A DNA stretch of 16,245 nt from Candidatus Bathyarchaeota archaeon (GCA_011040545.1 DQYM01000041.1:1-16245); one strand, 5' to 3'. Shown: positions 6,685-13,758, counted from the stretch's first letter. A program made the numbers and translations. The notes: a model not told the origin generated them from the letters alone.

Positions 6685-7281
6685 ATGGGCGGGGGCCTAG
6701 CACGTGCCTGGGCGCTAGTAGCCCGTGAGGTCGGCATAACGGATGAGGATGCCGTAAAGCTGGCTAGGCTTGCCCAGGAGCTGCTCTCACGCCACGCCAT
6801 GAGCTATGGGGAGGCAGAGGCCCTCGTTGACGATGACACCATCCTACTAGCCCATGAGCTTGGCCTCCTGGTCCCAGCCAGCAAGGGCGCCCGCTGTCTT
6901 GAGTGGGATGCAAGCCCCCTAGCTGCCCGCTCAGCGCTAAGGCTCAACCCCGCTGCTGAGGCTGCCCTAAGGGCCATACAAGCTGGGAGGAGCGTGAGAG
7001 ATGGCCTTACCGACTTGTTCAAGGAGCTCGGCCTAGGTGCGGATGTAGCTGCTAAGTTAGCTAGCGTGGCCCTGGAGCTCGTGGGCAAGAGGCTTGTATC
7101 TGGCTCTGATGTAGCATCTGCCTGTAGGTCCCATGGCCTAGCTGGCTATGAGAGCCAGGCAGTAGCCCTCCTGAAGGCATCTGGTGTGATGAGCCCCCTG
7201 CTCTCATCGTCCTGGCCATCTGGGGATGTGCGGTATAGGACGTGCGCCCTACTGGCCACATTAACACGGGGAGGCCTCTAA
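6685..7281 (+). CDS. Unrecognised alpha-helical protein with internal duplication
   Basis: A 198-residue protein from ATG 6685; in-frame stops shortly upstream fix this as the most upstream ATG. I do not recognise the family. It is rich in Ala and Leu, predicted mostly helical, with no signal peptide or membrane segment. Residues ~11-78 and ~111-178 look like two copies of one unit. EVGITDEDAVKLARLAQELL pairs with ELGLGADVAAKLASVALELV, each is followed by a Ser-rich turn and an Ala-rich helix, and each ends in a Gly-x-x-x-Pro segment and a Trp (Trp74, Trp177). The two-helix pattern could suit a nucleic-acid-binding or protein-interaction module, but that is a guess. Codon use matches its neighbours. 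It starts 120 bases after ttuA and lies 37 bases before the zinc-ribbon gene. Confidence 0.75.
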   Translation: MGGGLARAWALVAREVGITDEDAVKLARLAQELLSRHAMSYGEAEALVDDDTILLAHELGLLVPASKGARCLEWDASPLAARSALRLNPAAEAALRAIQAGRSVRDGLTDLFKELGLGADVAAKLASVALELVGKRLVSGSDVASACRSHGLAGYESQAVALLKASGVMSPLLSSSWPSGDVRYRTCALLATLTRGGL

Positions 7282-7318
7282 GGCTTAAGGTGCCTAAGGA
7301 GCTCTAGCTTGCCCTGAG

Positions 7319-7555
7319 GTGGGGAAGCTGAGCAGGAGGGCTAGGCGGAAGGCTGGCCCAAGGAGGTGCCCTGAGTGCGGGACAGAAGTGGGGGAGCCCT
7401 ACAAGACCTGGGAGCTCGTGGCACCAATCCCAGATAGGAAGATGCGCATCACGATAACGGTCATGGGCATGTTCCAGTGCCCGAACTGCGGTAAGAAGTT
7501 CAGGGCTGTAGTCAGCAAGATAAAGGTCGGGCCTGAGGGGGCTGAGGTAGGCTAG
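7319..7555 (+). CDS. Small zinc-ribbon protein
   Basis: A 78-residue basic protein from GTG 7319. The first 16 residues are strongly basic, suggesting RNA or DNA contact. Two CPxC knuckles follow, Cys17/Cys20 (CPECG) and Cys54/Cys57 (CPNCG), separated by a 33-residue beta-rich stretch containing KTWELVAPIPDRKMRITITV; together they should bind one zinc ion. It resembles small uncharacterised zinc-ribbon proteins of thermophilic archaea, and I cannot give it a function. A TATA-like GCTTAAGG around 7282-7289 predicts transcription from about 7311 and a very short leader. The start lies in the sequence GAGGTG, so translation may be near-leaderless. Confidence 0.8.
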   Translation: MGKLSRRARRKAGPRRCPECGTEVGEPYKTWELVAPIPDRKMRITITVMGMFQCPNCGKKFRAVVSKIKVGPEGAEVG

Positions 7556-7618
7556 GCCGTTGGCCGTGAGGCAAAAAGCCATTTCAGCCTAGCAACCGTG
7601 CTTCCTAGGGAGAGCGAG

Positions 7619-8722
7619 TTGGGCATAAGGGCCGTGAGGATCTGGGAGGCCAGGCTTAGGTACAGGGAGCCATTTAGGACGGCCCTTGGGACCAGCCACA
7701 TAGCTAGGAACTTAATCGTAGAGCTTGAAACGGACTTCGGGCCAATTGGCCTAGGCAGCTGTGCCCCACTGCCTAGGGTAACTGGCGAGAGCTTTGAGAT
7801 GGCCCTAGAGGCCCTGAAGGCCATAGGAAGGGAGCTAGTGGGGGCCTGCCCCCTCAGGGCTGAGCTAATCAGGGAGCTAGCCTGCAAAATCGCACCTAAC
7901 TGCCCAGCAGCAAGGGCAGCAGTAGATATAGCCCTATTTGACATACTAGGCCAGGTAGCCAAGAGGCCCCTCTACAGGCTCCTAGGTGGGTACAGGGATG
8001 CCATCCAGACGGATATAACGATAGGCCTAAAGGGGCCAGCTGAGATGGCCCAGGATGCCCTAAGGGCGGTTGAGGCTGGCTTTAGAGCCCTAAAGCTGAA
8101 GGTTGGAACTAGCCTAGAGGAGGACGTAGAGCGTGTTAGGGCAGTTAGGGATGCTGTTGGCCCAGATGTTGAAATACGGGTAGATGCTAACCAGGCCTGG
8201 TCGGTCCAGGAGGCCATTAGGGCAGCTAAGGCGTTAGGTAAGCTAGATGTGGCCTTCATAGAGCAGCCAACCCCAGCTGGAGGGCTAGAGGGGCTAGCTA
8301 GGGTGAGGCATGAGAGCCCCGTGCCCATCATGGCTGATGAAGCAGTTAAGGGGCCAGCTGATGCCCTTAGGGCAGTTGAGCTTGAGGCCGTTGACCTAAT
8401 CAACATAAAGCTAATGAAGTGTGGTGGGATTTGGGAGGCCATGAAGATAGCAGCTATTGCTGAGGCAGCTGGCGTGGGCCTCATGGTCGGCTGTGGTGGC
8501 GAGGGGAGGGTATCCATAACGGCTGGTGCCCACCTAGCAGGGGCACTAAGGGCCATAACATACGCAGACCTTGATTCCGACCTGCTGCTGGCTGAGGACG
8601 TAGCTGAGGGGGGCAGCGTGGTGGAGGGCGACCTAAGGCTCCTACCAGATGAGCCTGGCTTGGGCATCAAGGGCCTGAGGGAGGGGGCCATGAGGCTGCT
8701 GGCTTCCTTCGGCACTAGGTAG
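7619..8722 (+). CDS. Dipeptide epimerase-like enzyme (enolase superfamily, MLE subgroup)
   Basis: Predicted cytoplasmic Mg-dependent epimerase with the two-lysine chemistry of the muconate lactonizing subgroup. From TTG 7619 (367 residues) it has the capping segment REPFRTALGT, the KLK catalytic pair (Lys159, Lys161), metal ligands Asp189 (DANQAW), Glu215 (IEQP) and Asp240 (ADE), and the second catalytic Lys264 (NIKLMKCGG). The DLD pair (Asp317, Asp319) is the signature by which L-Ala-D/L-Glu-type dipeptide epimerases bind the substrate ammonium group. The numbering is almost that of the Bacillus enzyme. The true dipeptide cannot be read from sequence. Start: AGGGAG lies six bases before the TTG, while the GTG at 7598 coincides with the transcription start predicted from the A-rich box near 7572-7577. 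Neighbours offer no pathway link. Confidence 0.88.
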   Translation: MGIRAVRIWEARLRYREPFRTALGTSHIARNLIVELETDFGPIGLGSCAPLPRVTGESFEMALEALKAIGRELVGACPLRAELIRELACKIAPNCPAARAAVDIALFDILGQVAKRPLYRLLGGYRDAIQTDITIGLKGPAEMAQDALRAVEAGFRALKLKVGTSLEEDVERVRAVRDAVGPDVEIRVDANQAWSVQEAIRAAKALGKLDVAFIEQPTPAGGLEGLARVRHESPVPIMADEAVKGPADALRAVELEAVDLINIKLMKCGGIWEAMKIAAIAEAAGVGLMVGCGGEGRVSITAGAHLAGALRAITYADLDSDLLLAEDVAEGGSVVEGDLRLLPDEPGLGIKGLREGAMRLLASFGTR

Positions 8723-8748
8723 GCTATTGCCACTACTTCACGTTAGGC

Positions 8749-8757
8749 ACATAAATG
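8749..8757 (+). promoter_or_regulatory. TATA-like box for surE
   Basis: ACATAAATG predicts transcription from about 8779. The ATG at 8755 lies inside this box and so cannot be the start of surE; the GTG at 8791 is 12 bases into the predicted transcript. Confidence 0.5.
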
Positions 8758-8790
8758 CCCCTCCAAGCCCATGGGCAGGAGGCAGGCGTT

Positions 8791-9558
8791 GTGCAGAAGA
8801 TAATCGTGGTAAATGACGATGGGCCTAGGTCGCCTGGCCTAAGGGCGCTAATTGAGGCCCTGAGGGAGGTAGGGCGTGTCCTAGCCTTCGCCCCTGAAGA
8901 AGCAATAGGCGGTAGGGGGAAGTCAATAACGATATTCAAGCCCATATCGGCTAGGAAGCTTGATGAGGATTTCTACGTTGTTTCTGGCACACCAGCAGAT
9001 GCCTTCTTGATATCCCTTGAGCTCCTGAAGCCTGAGCTACCAGCGCTGCTTGCCTCAGGAATAAACATGGGTCCTAACATAGGCATAGAGGACCTATTCC
9101 ACTCTGGGACGCTAGGGGCTGCCATACAGGCATCTCTCCACGGGATCCCAGCCATAGCCGTATCATATGCCATAGGCGAGGGCCTCCCTAAGCCAAGTAA
9201 GAGGCAGATGGAGGCCGACCTAAGGCTTGCAGCAGAGCTCGCAGCCCAGCTAGCTAAGGCCATCCTAAGGCACGGCATGCCCCAGGGCGTGGATATAATA
9301 TCGGTAAACGTGCCAGTTGGAGCAGATAAGAGCAGGATAGCCATAACGGAGCCCATGAGGGAGCCATTCTGGGCAGCCTCAAGGGGGGAAGGGGCATTCT
9401 CAATAAGGCCCTGGCCAGGCAGGAAGCCATCTGGCCCTGCTGGAACAGATGTATGGGCTATCCTAAGGGGGTACATCTCAATAAGCCCAATAAGCATTAG
9501 GCTTGACCATGACCACACATCACTTATGGCCTTGCTTAAGGCAGCTGGCTTAAGCTAA
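8791..9558 (+). CDS. surE: SurE-family survival protein / 5'-nucleotidase
   Basis: Metal-dependent phosphatase of the SurE family, acting on nucleoside 5'/3'-monophosphates; it probably serves nucleotide salvage or repair-linked turnover. From GTG 8791 (255 residues) the N-terminal VVNDDG carries metal ligands Asp9 and Asp10. SGTPAD (65-70), SGINMGPNIG (89-98, with Asn96 as the expected ligand) and HSGTLGAA follow in family order. The fourth usual ligand, the Ser of the QSG motif, appears to be Gly: the segment reads IGGRGKSIT (39-47). The C-terminal part is compact, with a DHDHTSL ending. GGAGG at 8778-8782 lies eight bases before the GTG and homologues start at this point, so the longer ATG version is rejected. 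Confidence 0.93.
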   Translation: MQKIIVVNDDGPRSPGLRALIEALREVGRVLAFAPEEAIGGRGKSITIFKPISARKLDEDFYVVSGTPADAFLISLELLKPELPALLASGINMGPNIGIEDLFHSGTLGAAIQASLHGIPAIAVSYAIGEGLPKPSKRQMEADLRLAAELAAQLAKAILRHGMPQGVDIISVNVPVGADKSRIAITEPMREPFWAASRGEGAFSIRPWPGRKPSGPAGTDVWAILRGYISISPISIRLDHDHTSLMALLKAAGLS

Positions 9559-9627
9559 CGCTAGCTTCCTCAAAGGCTTATGTAATGCCCCCCTAGGGAC
9601 CTTAGGGGCCAGGGCCACTAGGTAAGG

Positions 9628-9635
9628 TTATTAAG
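9628..9635 (+). promoter_or_regulatory. TATA-like box for tRNA-Arg
   Basis: TTATTAAG is centred about 30 bp before the mature 5' end at 9662, consistent with a tRNA promoter and a very short 5' leader. The rest of the 103-base gap after surE shows nothing I can name. Confidence 0.5.
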
Positions 9636-9661
9636 GGGCAAGGAGGAAGGCAAGTGCGAAT

Positions 9662-9739
9662 GGGCCCGTAGCTCAGCTTGGATGGAGCGCCGGTCTGCGG
9701 AACCGGAGGTCCCGGGTTCAAGTCCCGGCGGGCCCGCCA
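9662..9739 (+). tRNA. tRNA-Arg (anticodon GCG)
   Basis: Intron-free cloverleaf: acceptor GGGCCCG/CGGGCCC, D stem GCUC/GAGC, anticodon stem CCGGU/ACCGG, loop CUGCGGA with anticodon GCG, variable loop AGGUC, and T arm CCGGG-UUCAAGU-CCCGG, followed by discriminator G73 and an encoded CCA. It decodes CGC/CGU arginine codons, the minority Arg codons in this AGG-dominated window. Its last 22 bases are antisense to the 3' end of the convergent glycosylase gene. Confidence 0.96.
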
Positions 9740-10686
9740 ACTCGTAATATACGGGCCCCTCGGCCCACCAGCTTGAGTAGCCTCTCCCTCCTCTCAGCCC
9801 AAACGAGCATGGAGTAGGCTATTGGCCATGCATCCCTGCCCCACCTTGAGCATAGTGCCCTTATGGCCTCCCCGCTTGGCTCCTCAAGGCCGTAGATGGA
9901 GGAGAAGGCCCTCCTCACGCCTAGGTCATCAGCTGGCACTACCTCCCAACGCTTTAGGCCAGTAGCTAGGAAGAGCTCTGCCGTCCAACGCCCCACGCCC
10001 CTCAGGGCCGTGAGCTCCCCTATGGCCCTCCCTGCTGGCAGCCTTGATAGGGCCTCCAGGTCCAGCTGGCCTTCCTCAAGGGCCTCTGCAATGCCAAGTA
10101 TATAGCTAGCCTTGTTTCTGCTCAGGCCAAGCATCCTAAGGCCATCTTGGCCAGCCCTCATAATGGCATCTAGGCTTGGGAAGGCGTATAGGATTCGCCC
10201 TCTTACCCTAATGGCTTCACCAAGGCCCTTGACAAAACGCTCCATTATGGAGAAGGCCACCCTAAGCGATATCTGCTGGAATACTATGGCGTTGATAAGG
10301 CCCTCTACTGGCGTGAAGGCCGTCCAGGGCATCATGCCCCTCACGTAGGGCAGTATAGGCCTTAGGGCTTGGTCGGCAGCCATCTTGGCGTAGGCACTGC
10401 TCAGGTCATCTCCCGTGCAGAGGAAGCGACAGAGTGCCCTTAGGGCCTCCTCAACATCTGCCTCGCTAGCAGGTGGGCTTGAGGGCAGCACCTCTACCAG
10501 CAGGAGGGGGTCGTCTGGTGGCCCTACCTGCTCCACCCGAAGGGGGATCAGCGTGCCGCTGCTGGCCCTCACCACACGCCAGAGGCACCTGCCATCAAAT
10601 ACGCTTGGGAAGGCTGGCTCCGTGCCCGTGAAGGTTGCCCTAAGGCTATAAGGTGGAATAGGCTCAACCTCGTAGGACCTAGCCAT
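9718..10686 (-). CDS. alkA: DNA-3-methyladenine glycosylase II (AlkA family, HhH-GPD)
   Basis: Base-excision repair glycosylase that removes alkylated purines. From ATG 10686 it has 322 residues, with an N-terminal AlkA-type beta domain (~1-100) and a helical HhH-GPD domain. The latter contains VFQQISLRVA, the hairpin LTALRGVGRWTAELFL (residues ~225-240) and PADDLGVRRA, where the second Asp (Asp254) is the expected catalytic residue. There is no C-terminal Fe-S cysteine cluster, so it is not of the Nth/MutY type. The frame also opens at TTG 10716, overlapping the upstream gene; GGAGGT before the ATG favours 10686. The final residues, about GGPAGT, are encoded antisense to tRNA-Arg. Confidence 0.9.
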   Translation of the reverse strand: MARSYEVEPIPPYSLRATFTGTEPAFPSVFDGRCLWRVVRASSGTLIPLRVEQVGPPDDPLLLVEVLPSSPPASEADVEEALRALCRFLCTGDDLSSAYAKMAADQALRPILPYVRGMMPWTAFTPVEGLINAIVFQQISLRVAFSIMERFVKGLGEAIRVRGRILYAFPSLDAIMRAGQDGLRMLGLSRNKASYILGIAEALEEGQLDLEALSRLPAGRAIGELTALRGVGRWTAELFLATGLKRWEVVPADDLGVRRAFSSIYGLEEPSGEAIRALCSRWGRDAWPIAYSMLVWAERRERLLKLVGRGARILRVGGPAGT

Positions 10687-10708
10687 CTTGGCCCCAACCT
10701 CCACCTTC

Positions 10709-11038
10709 TCAGCCAAGGCACCTGAGGAGCTCTACCTCAAGCCTATACCTTAGGGCTTCTATGAAGTCCCCTGGCCCCTCTGCTGAAACCGTGAGCTCCG
10801 TTATGTGTATCCTGCCGAGGACCTCAAGGCCCCGAACGACCTTTTCCTCGCTCCTAAGCACTATCTCAACAGAGCAATTAGGCCCTTCGGCAGTTATGAG
10901 CCAGGAGCCAGCCTCAGAGCGGAGGGAGGGCTCAAGGCCAAGCTTCCTTAATGCCCTAAGCACATCCTCAAGGAGGTATTTTGGCCTTATCATGTAGATT
11001 ATCCTTCTCTCGTGGAAGCTAGTGGGGGCCTGGCTCAA
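10709..11038 (-). CDS. Unrecognised small alpha/beta protein
   Basis: A 109-residue protein from TTG 11038, or 94 residues from an internal ATG at 10993. I do not recognise the family. After the N-terminus it alternates helix and strand: RPKYLLEDVLRALRKLG, then SWLITAEG, SVEIVLRSEE, RIHITELTVS and a final amphipathic helix FIEALRYRLEVELLRCL. That is a plausible small alpha/beta sandwich with no membrane segment. The TTG overlaps the deaminase stop as TTGA, and its stop falls just before alkA, so it sits in a three-gene minus-strand run. The ATG has only a weak binding site, so I keep the coupled TTG with reservation. Confidence 0.7.
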   Translation of the reverse strand: MSQAPTSFHERRIIYMIRPKYLLEDVLRALRKLGLEPSLRSEAGSWLITAEGPNCSVEIVLRSEEKVVRGLEVLGRIHITELTVSAEGPGDFIEALRYRLEVELLRCLG

Positions 11039-12384
11039 GAGCCCTCACTCTCCAGCCTTGAGAGCAAGTCCTCCTTTGCCTTCTCAGCCATCTCAATTAT
11101 GTCCTCTAGGCGCATGGTCTTCAGCTCCCCATCCTCTACGACTAGCTCCCCATCAACCATAACTATCTTAACATCTGAGCACCTAGCAGCATATACTAGG
11201 TGGCTCTCAACGCTGTATAGGGGCCTGAGATGGGGCTTCTTCATATCAACAACAATTATATCTGCCTTCTTACCTGGCTTCAGAGCGCCTATCTCATCCC
11301 ATAGCAGTGCCCTAGCCCCATTTATAGTAGCCATCTGGAGGACAGCGTGTGCTGGCAGGGCAGTTGGGTCCCCAAGCACGACCTTCTGGAGGAGTGCTGC
11401 GAACTTCATGGTCTCAAACATATCTGCCGTGTTATTTGAGGATGGGCCATCCGTCCCAAGGGCCACTGTTATGCCAGCAGCCAGCAGATCCACCACAGGG
11501 CTCACGCCAGATGCTAGCTTCATGTTTGAAACTGGGTTGTGAACTACCTTAACGTCCCTCTTGGCCATTACCTCTATATCCAGGTCGGAGAGGAAGACGC
11601 AGTGGGCAGCAACTACATCGGGGCCTAGCACGCCAAGCTCATCTAGGTAGGCTAAGACGCCCTTATCAGCACTAACGCCAAAGGCCTCCTTTATCTTCTC
11701 GGGCTCATCCCCTGTCTCCGCAACGTGGATGTGAAACGTTATGCGCCCCTTATCCCCATAGCGCTCGTTGTATAAGTTCGCTAGCTGCCTGAGCTCCACC
11801 ATGTAGTCTGGGTCCACCGTGTAGGGGGCATGTGGGTCCACGCTCACCCTGATACGGCCACCTGCAGCACCATGCCAACGCCTAACTAGGTCTTCAAGTG
11901 CCTTCCTATCCTGCTCCTTACGCCAGGAGAAGCATACGTGGCCGACAACGCCCCTCATGCCTATATCAGCTATGGCCTTAGCCTCATTCCACTCTGGGTG
12001 GGCGTAGTGATACATGGTGTTAACGGTTGTTACGCCCCCAAGCAGGGACTCAGCACAGGTCAGGAGGGAGCCCACGTACATATCATAGCCCTTCATCTTG
12101 GCCTCTAGGGGCCAGATGTGCTCCTCAAGCCACTCCTTAAGTGGGTAGTCATCTGCATAGCCACGTAGCAGGCCCATGGATATGTGCTGGTGGGCATTTA
12201 TGAGGCCAGGGAGGATGGCACAGCCGCTGGCGTCAATTCGCTCGTACCTTGGGAACTTAGCCTTGAGCTCCCTTGCCTTGCCAACAGCTACTATCCTATC
12301 GCCCTCAATAACAACGGCCCCCTCCCTTATTGAGCCCCCTTGCCCCATTGTGATGACGGTTCCTCCAGCTATAATTGCCTCCAT
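11035..12384 (-). CDS. mtaD: 5-methylthioadenosine / S-adenosylhomocysteine deaminase
   Basis: Amidohydrolase of the MTA/SAH deaminase (MtaD/DadD) family, converting the adenosine moiety of MTA, SAH or 5'-deoxyadenosine to inosine forms with release of ammonia. The 449-residue protein has NAHQHIS metal ligands His65 and His67, HIHVAE with metal His220 and catalytic Glu223, metal His261 (AHC) and Asp312 in GTDGPSSNN. The small N- and C-terminal beta domain ends in KPGKKADIIVVD. Archaea use it to dispose of MTA from polyamine synthesis, SAH from methylation and 5'-deoxyadenosine from radical SAM enzymes; the best substrate cannot be assigned here. ATG start. A CTTAATAGC box at 12417-12425, overlapping the ureohydrolase stop, could give it its own promoter with a ~10-base leader. 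Confidence 0.9.
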   Translation of the reverse strand: MEAIIAGGTVITMGQGGSIREGAVVIEGDRIVAVGKARELKAKFPRYERIDASGCAILPGLINAHQHISMGLLRGYADDYPLKEWLEEHIWPLEAKMKGYDMYVGSLLTCAESLLGGVTTVNTMYHYAHPEWNEAKAIADIGMRGVVGHVCFSWRKEQDRKALEDLVRRWHGAAGGRIRVSVDPHAPYTVDPDYMVELRQLANLYNERYGDKGRITFHIHVAETGDEPEKIKEAFGVSADKGVLAYLDELGVLGPDVVAAHCVFLSDLDIEVMAKRDVKVVHNPVSNMKLASGVSPVVDLLAAGITVALGTDGPSSNNTADMFETMKFAALLQKVVLGDPTALPAHAVLQMATINGARALLWDEIGALKPGKKADIIVVDMKKPHLRPLYSVESHLVYAARCSDVKIVMVDGELVVEDGELKTMRLEDIIEMAEKAKEDLLSRLESEGS

Positions 12385-12419
12385 CGCTAGCCCCAGGCCC
12401 GCCTAGATGCCCTTAGCTA

Positions 12420-13322
12420 TTAAGCCTGGTGGCTTGCTGCCCACATGGCCTCTACTAAAAGCCTCGCAGCTAGCAGGGCCGTTTGGCCAGTATCGTATTG
12501 TGGCGTAAGCTCTACTACATCAATAGATGCCAGGCTGCCCCTGCGTGCCCTAATGAGGCTTAGGAGAAGCTCAAGGGCCTCCCATGGTGTGATGCCAAAG
12601 GGCTCTGGTGTCTGAACGGCTGGTGCAAATGCTGGATCTAGGACATCTAGGTCTAAGCTAATGTGAAAGGCCCCGCTTAGTCCTAGGAAGCCCTCTAGCT
12701 TGCTAACCGCCCAGGTAATGCCCTTCTCCCTCAGCTCTAGGGACGTTATGACCAGCAGCCCCACGTCCTCAGCTAGCTCTGCTTCCTCCTCAGAGCAGGC
12801 CCTAGCCCCTACTATGGCCAAGGACCCTGGCCCTATGGCCTCAAGGACCCGCTTGGCTACCGTGGCATGGCAGATCCTCTGGCCTAGGAACTCATCCCTT
12901 AGGTCTAAGTGGGCATCTAGCATGATTACCTTCACGCCTCCTAGGGCCTCCTTCAAGCCCTGGACAATGCCTAGCGTTACTGTGTGCTCGCCTCCAGCAA
13001 TAGCAAGGTGTTTTCCAGCCTTTAGTACCTCCTCAACTACTAAGCTCAACCTCCTCAGCGTTTCAGCTACATCCTGGCTTACGTGGAGGTCGCCCACATC
13101 GCAGACAGATAGAGAGGGCAGGTTGGAGCTGGTTAGCAGGCTGTGGAGCTCTAGGGCCTTAGAGGCCTGCCTTATAGCAAGGGGGCCTAGCCTTGAGCCT
13201 GGCCTATTTGAGCTTGATACATCAAGTGGGACGCCTAGGAAGGCCCACTCAGCTTCCTCAAATGGCCTCTCAGAGGCTAGGAAGCTAAGGGCTGGGCTTG
13301 TGTATAGCTCCCTAAGCGACAT
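12420..13322 (-). CDS. speB: Ureohydrolase of the agmatinase/arginase family
   Basis: Binuclear manganese enzyme that splits urea from a guanidino compound. From ATG 13322 it has 300 residues. Metal ligands are His113 (GGEH), Asp136, His138 and Asp140 (DAHLD), and Asp224 and Asp226 (SLDLDVLDP). The usual APGTGTP loop reads APAVQTPEP, and ELTPQYD near residue 275 matches the conserved ExxPxxD. Agmatine is the likeliest class of substrate. In some thermophiles the relative acts on N1-aminopropylagmatine to yield spermidine directly, and that is possible here. The TATA-like CTTAAAAG at 13347-13354 predicts transcription within a few bases of the ATG, so the message is nearly leaderless; an in-frame GTG at 13334 would be upstream of it. 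It is 35 bases from the MTA/SAH deaminase. Confidence 0.9.
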   Translation of the reverse strand: MSLRELYTSPALSFLASERPFEEAEWAFLGVPLDVSSSNRPGSRLGPLAIRQASKALELHSLLTSSNLPSLSVCDVGDLHVSQDVAETLRRLSLVVEEVLKAGKHLAIAGGEHTVTLGIVQGLKEALGGVKVIMLDAHLDLRDEFLGQRICHATVAKRVLEAIGPGSLAIVGARACSEEEAELAEDVGLLVITSLELREKGITWAVSKLEGFLGLSGAFHISLDLDVLDPAFAPAVQTPEPFGITPWEALELLLSLIRARRGSLASIDVVELTPQYDTGQTALLAARLLVEAMWAASHQA

Positions 13323-13346
13323 CCCATGGCCCACTGAGCCCAGAGC

Positions 13347-13354
13347 CTTTTAAG
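13347..13354 (-). promoter_or_regulatory. TATA-like box for the ureohydrolase gene
   Basis: CTTAAAAG on the minus strand. The predicted transcription start, about 26 bp on near 13324, nearly coincides with the ATG at 13322. Confidence 0.5.
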
Positions 13355-13384
13355 CCATGTGGCCTTAAGCGGGAAGGTGGTCGC

Positions 13385-13741
13385 ATGGGCGAGGGGGCGA
13401 GGAGGGTACTTGCCCTAGCACATGCCGTAGCAGCTGGCCTAATGGCTGCCACGCTCGTCCTCTGGAGCCCCTACATGTTCCACGTGGCCATGCTCGTAGT
13501 GCTCCACGTAGCCACATCTTATGGCTTCCTAAGGGCCCAGCCCTGGGCCCCCTGGCTGGTCGGCATAGCAACTGCTATGGGCGTGGTCTTCGCTGCCATA
13601 TCTGCCTATGTCCCAATAGCACTAGTTGGCTATACTATTGAGGCCTGCCTCCTGCTAGCTGGCCTAATTGCATATGCTGGCCTCTTGGTGGCCTCCCTTG
13701 CCTATGCCGTATTTAGGCGCAAGGAGTTCTCAGCTACCTAA
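13385..13741 (+). CDS. Small multi-spanning membrane protein
   Basis: A 118-residue protein of unknown function. Four hydrophobic segments are visible at about residues 8-27, 30-49, 54-75 and 78-110; the last is long enough for one long or two short helices. The short C-terminal tail RRKEFSAT is charged and probably cytoplasmic. There is no cleavable signal peptide and there are no charged residues within the membrane segments that would suggest a transporter or enzyme. GGTGG four bases before the ATG supports the start. The gene is divergent from the ureohydrolase across a ~60-base region with its own possible box (CCTTAAGC near 13361-13368). Confidence 0.72.
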   Translation: MGEGARRVLALAHAVAAGLMAATLVLWSPYMFHVAMLVVLHVATSYGFLRAQPWAPWLVGIATAMGVVFAAISAYVPIALVGYTIEACLLLAGLIAYAGLLVASLAYAVFRRKEFSAT

Positions 13742-13758
13742 CCCTGGGGAGCTGAAAA

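Noticed and set aside
6624..6728. 34-codon ATG frame ahead of the duplicated helical gene
   Set aside because: Too short, overlaps the next gene out of frame, and shows no family or clear ribosome-binding site.
7972..8733. 253-codon minus-strand frame opposite the epimerase gene
   Set aside because: Low-complexity Ser/Ala/Pro translation, a mirror of codon bias on the opposite strand; the plus-strand enzyme has all its active-site residues.
8973..9518. 181-codon minus-strand frame opposite surE
   Set aside because: Antisense shadow of a well-supported SurE gene with no motif of its own.
12700..13353. 217-codon plus-strand frame opposite the ureohydrolase gene
   Set aside because: Ser-rich shadow; the minus-strand gene shows the full set of manganese ligands.
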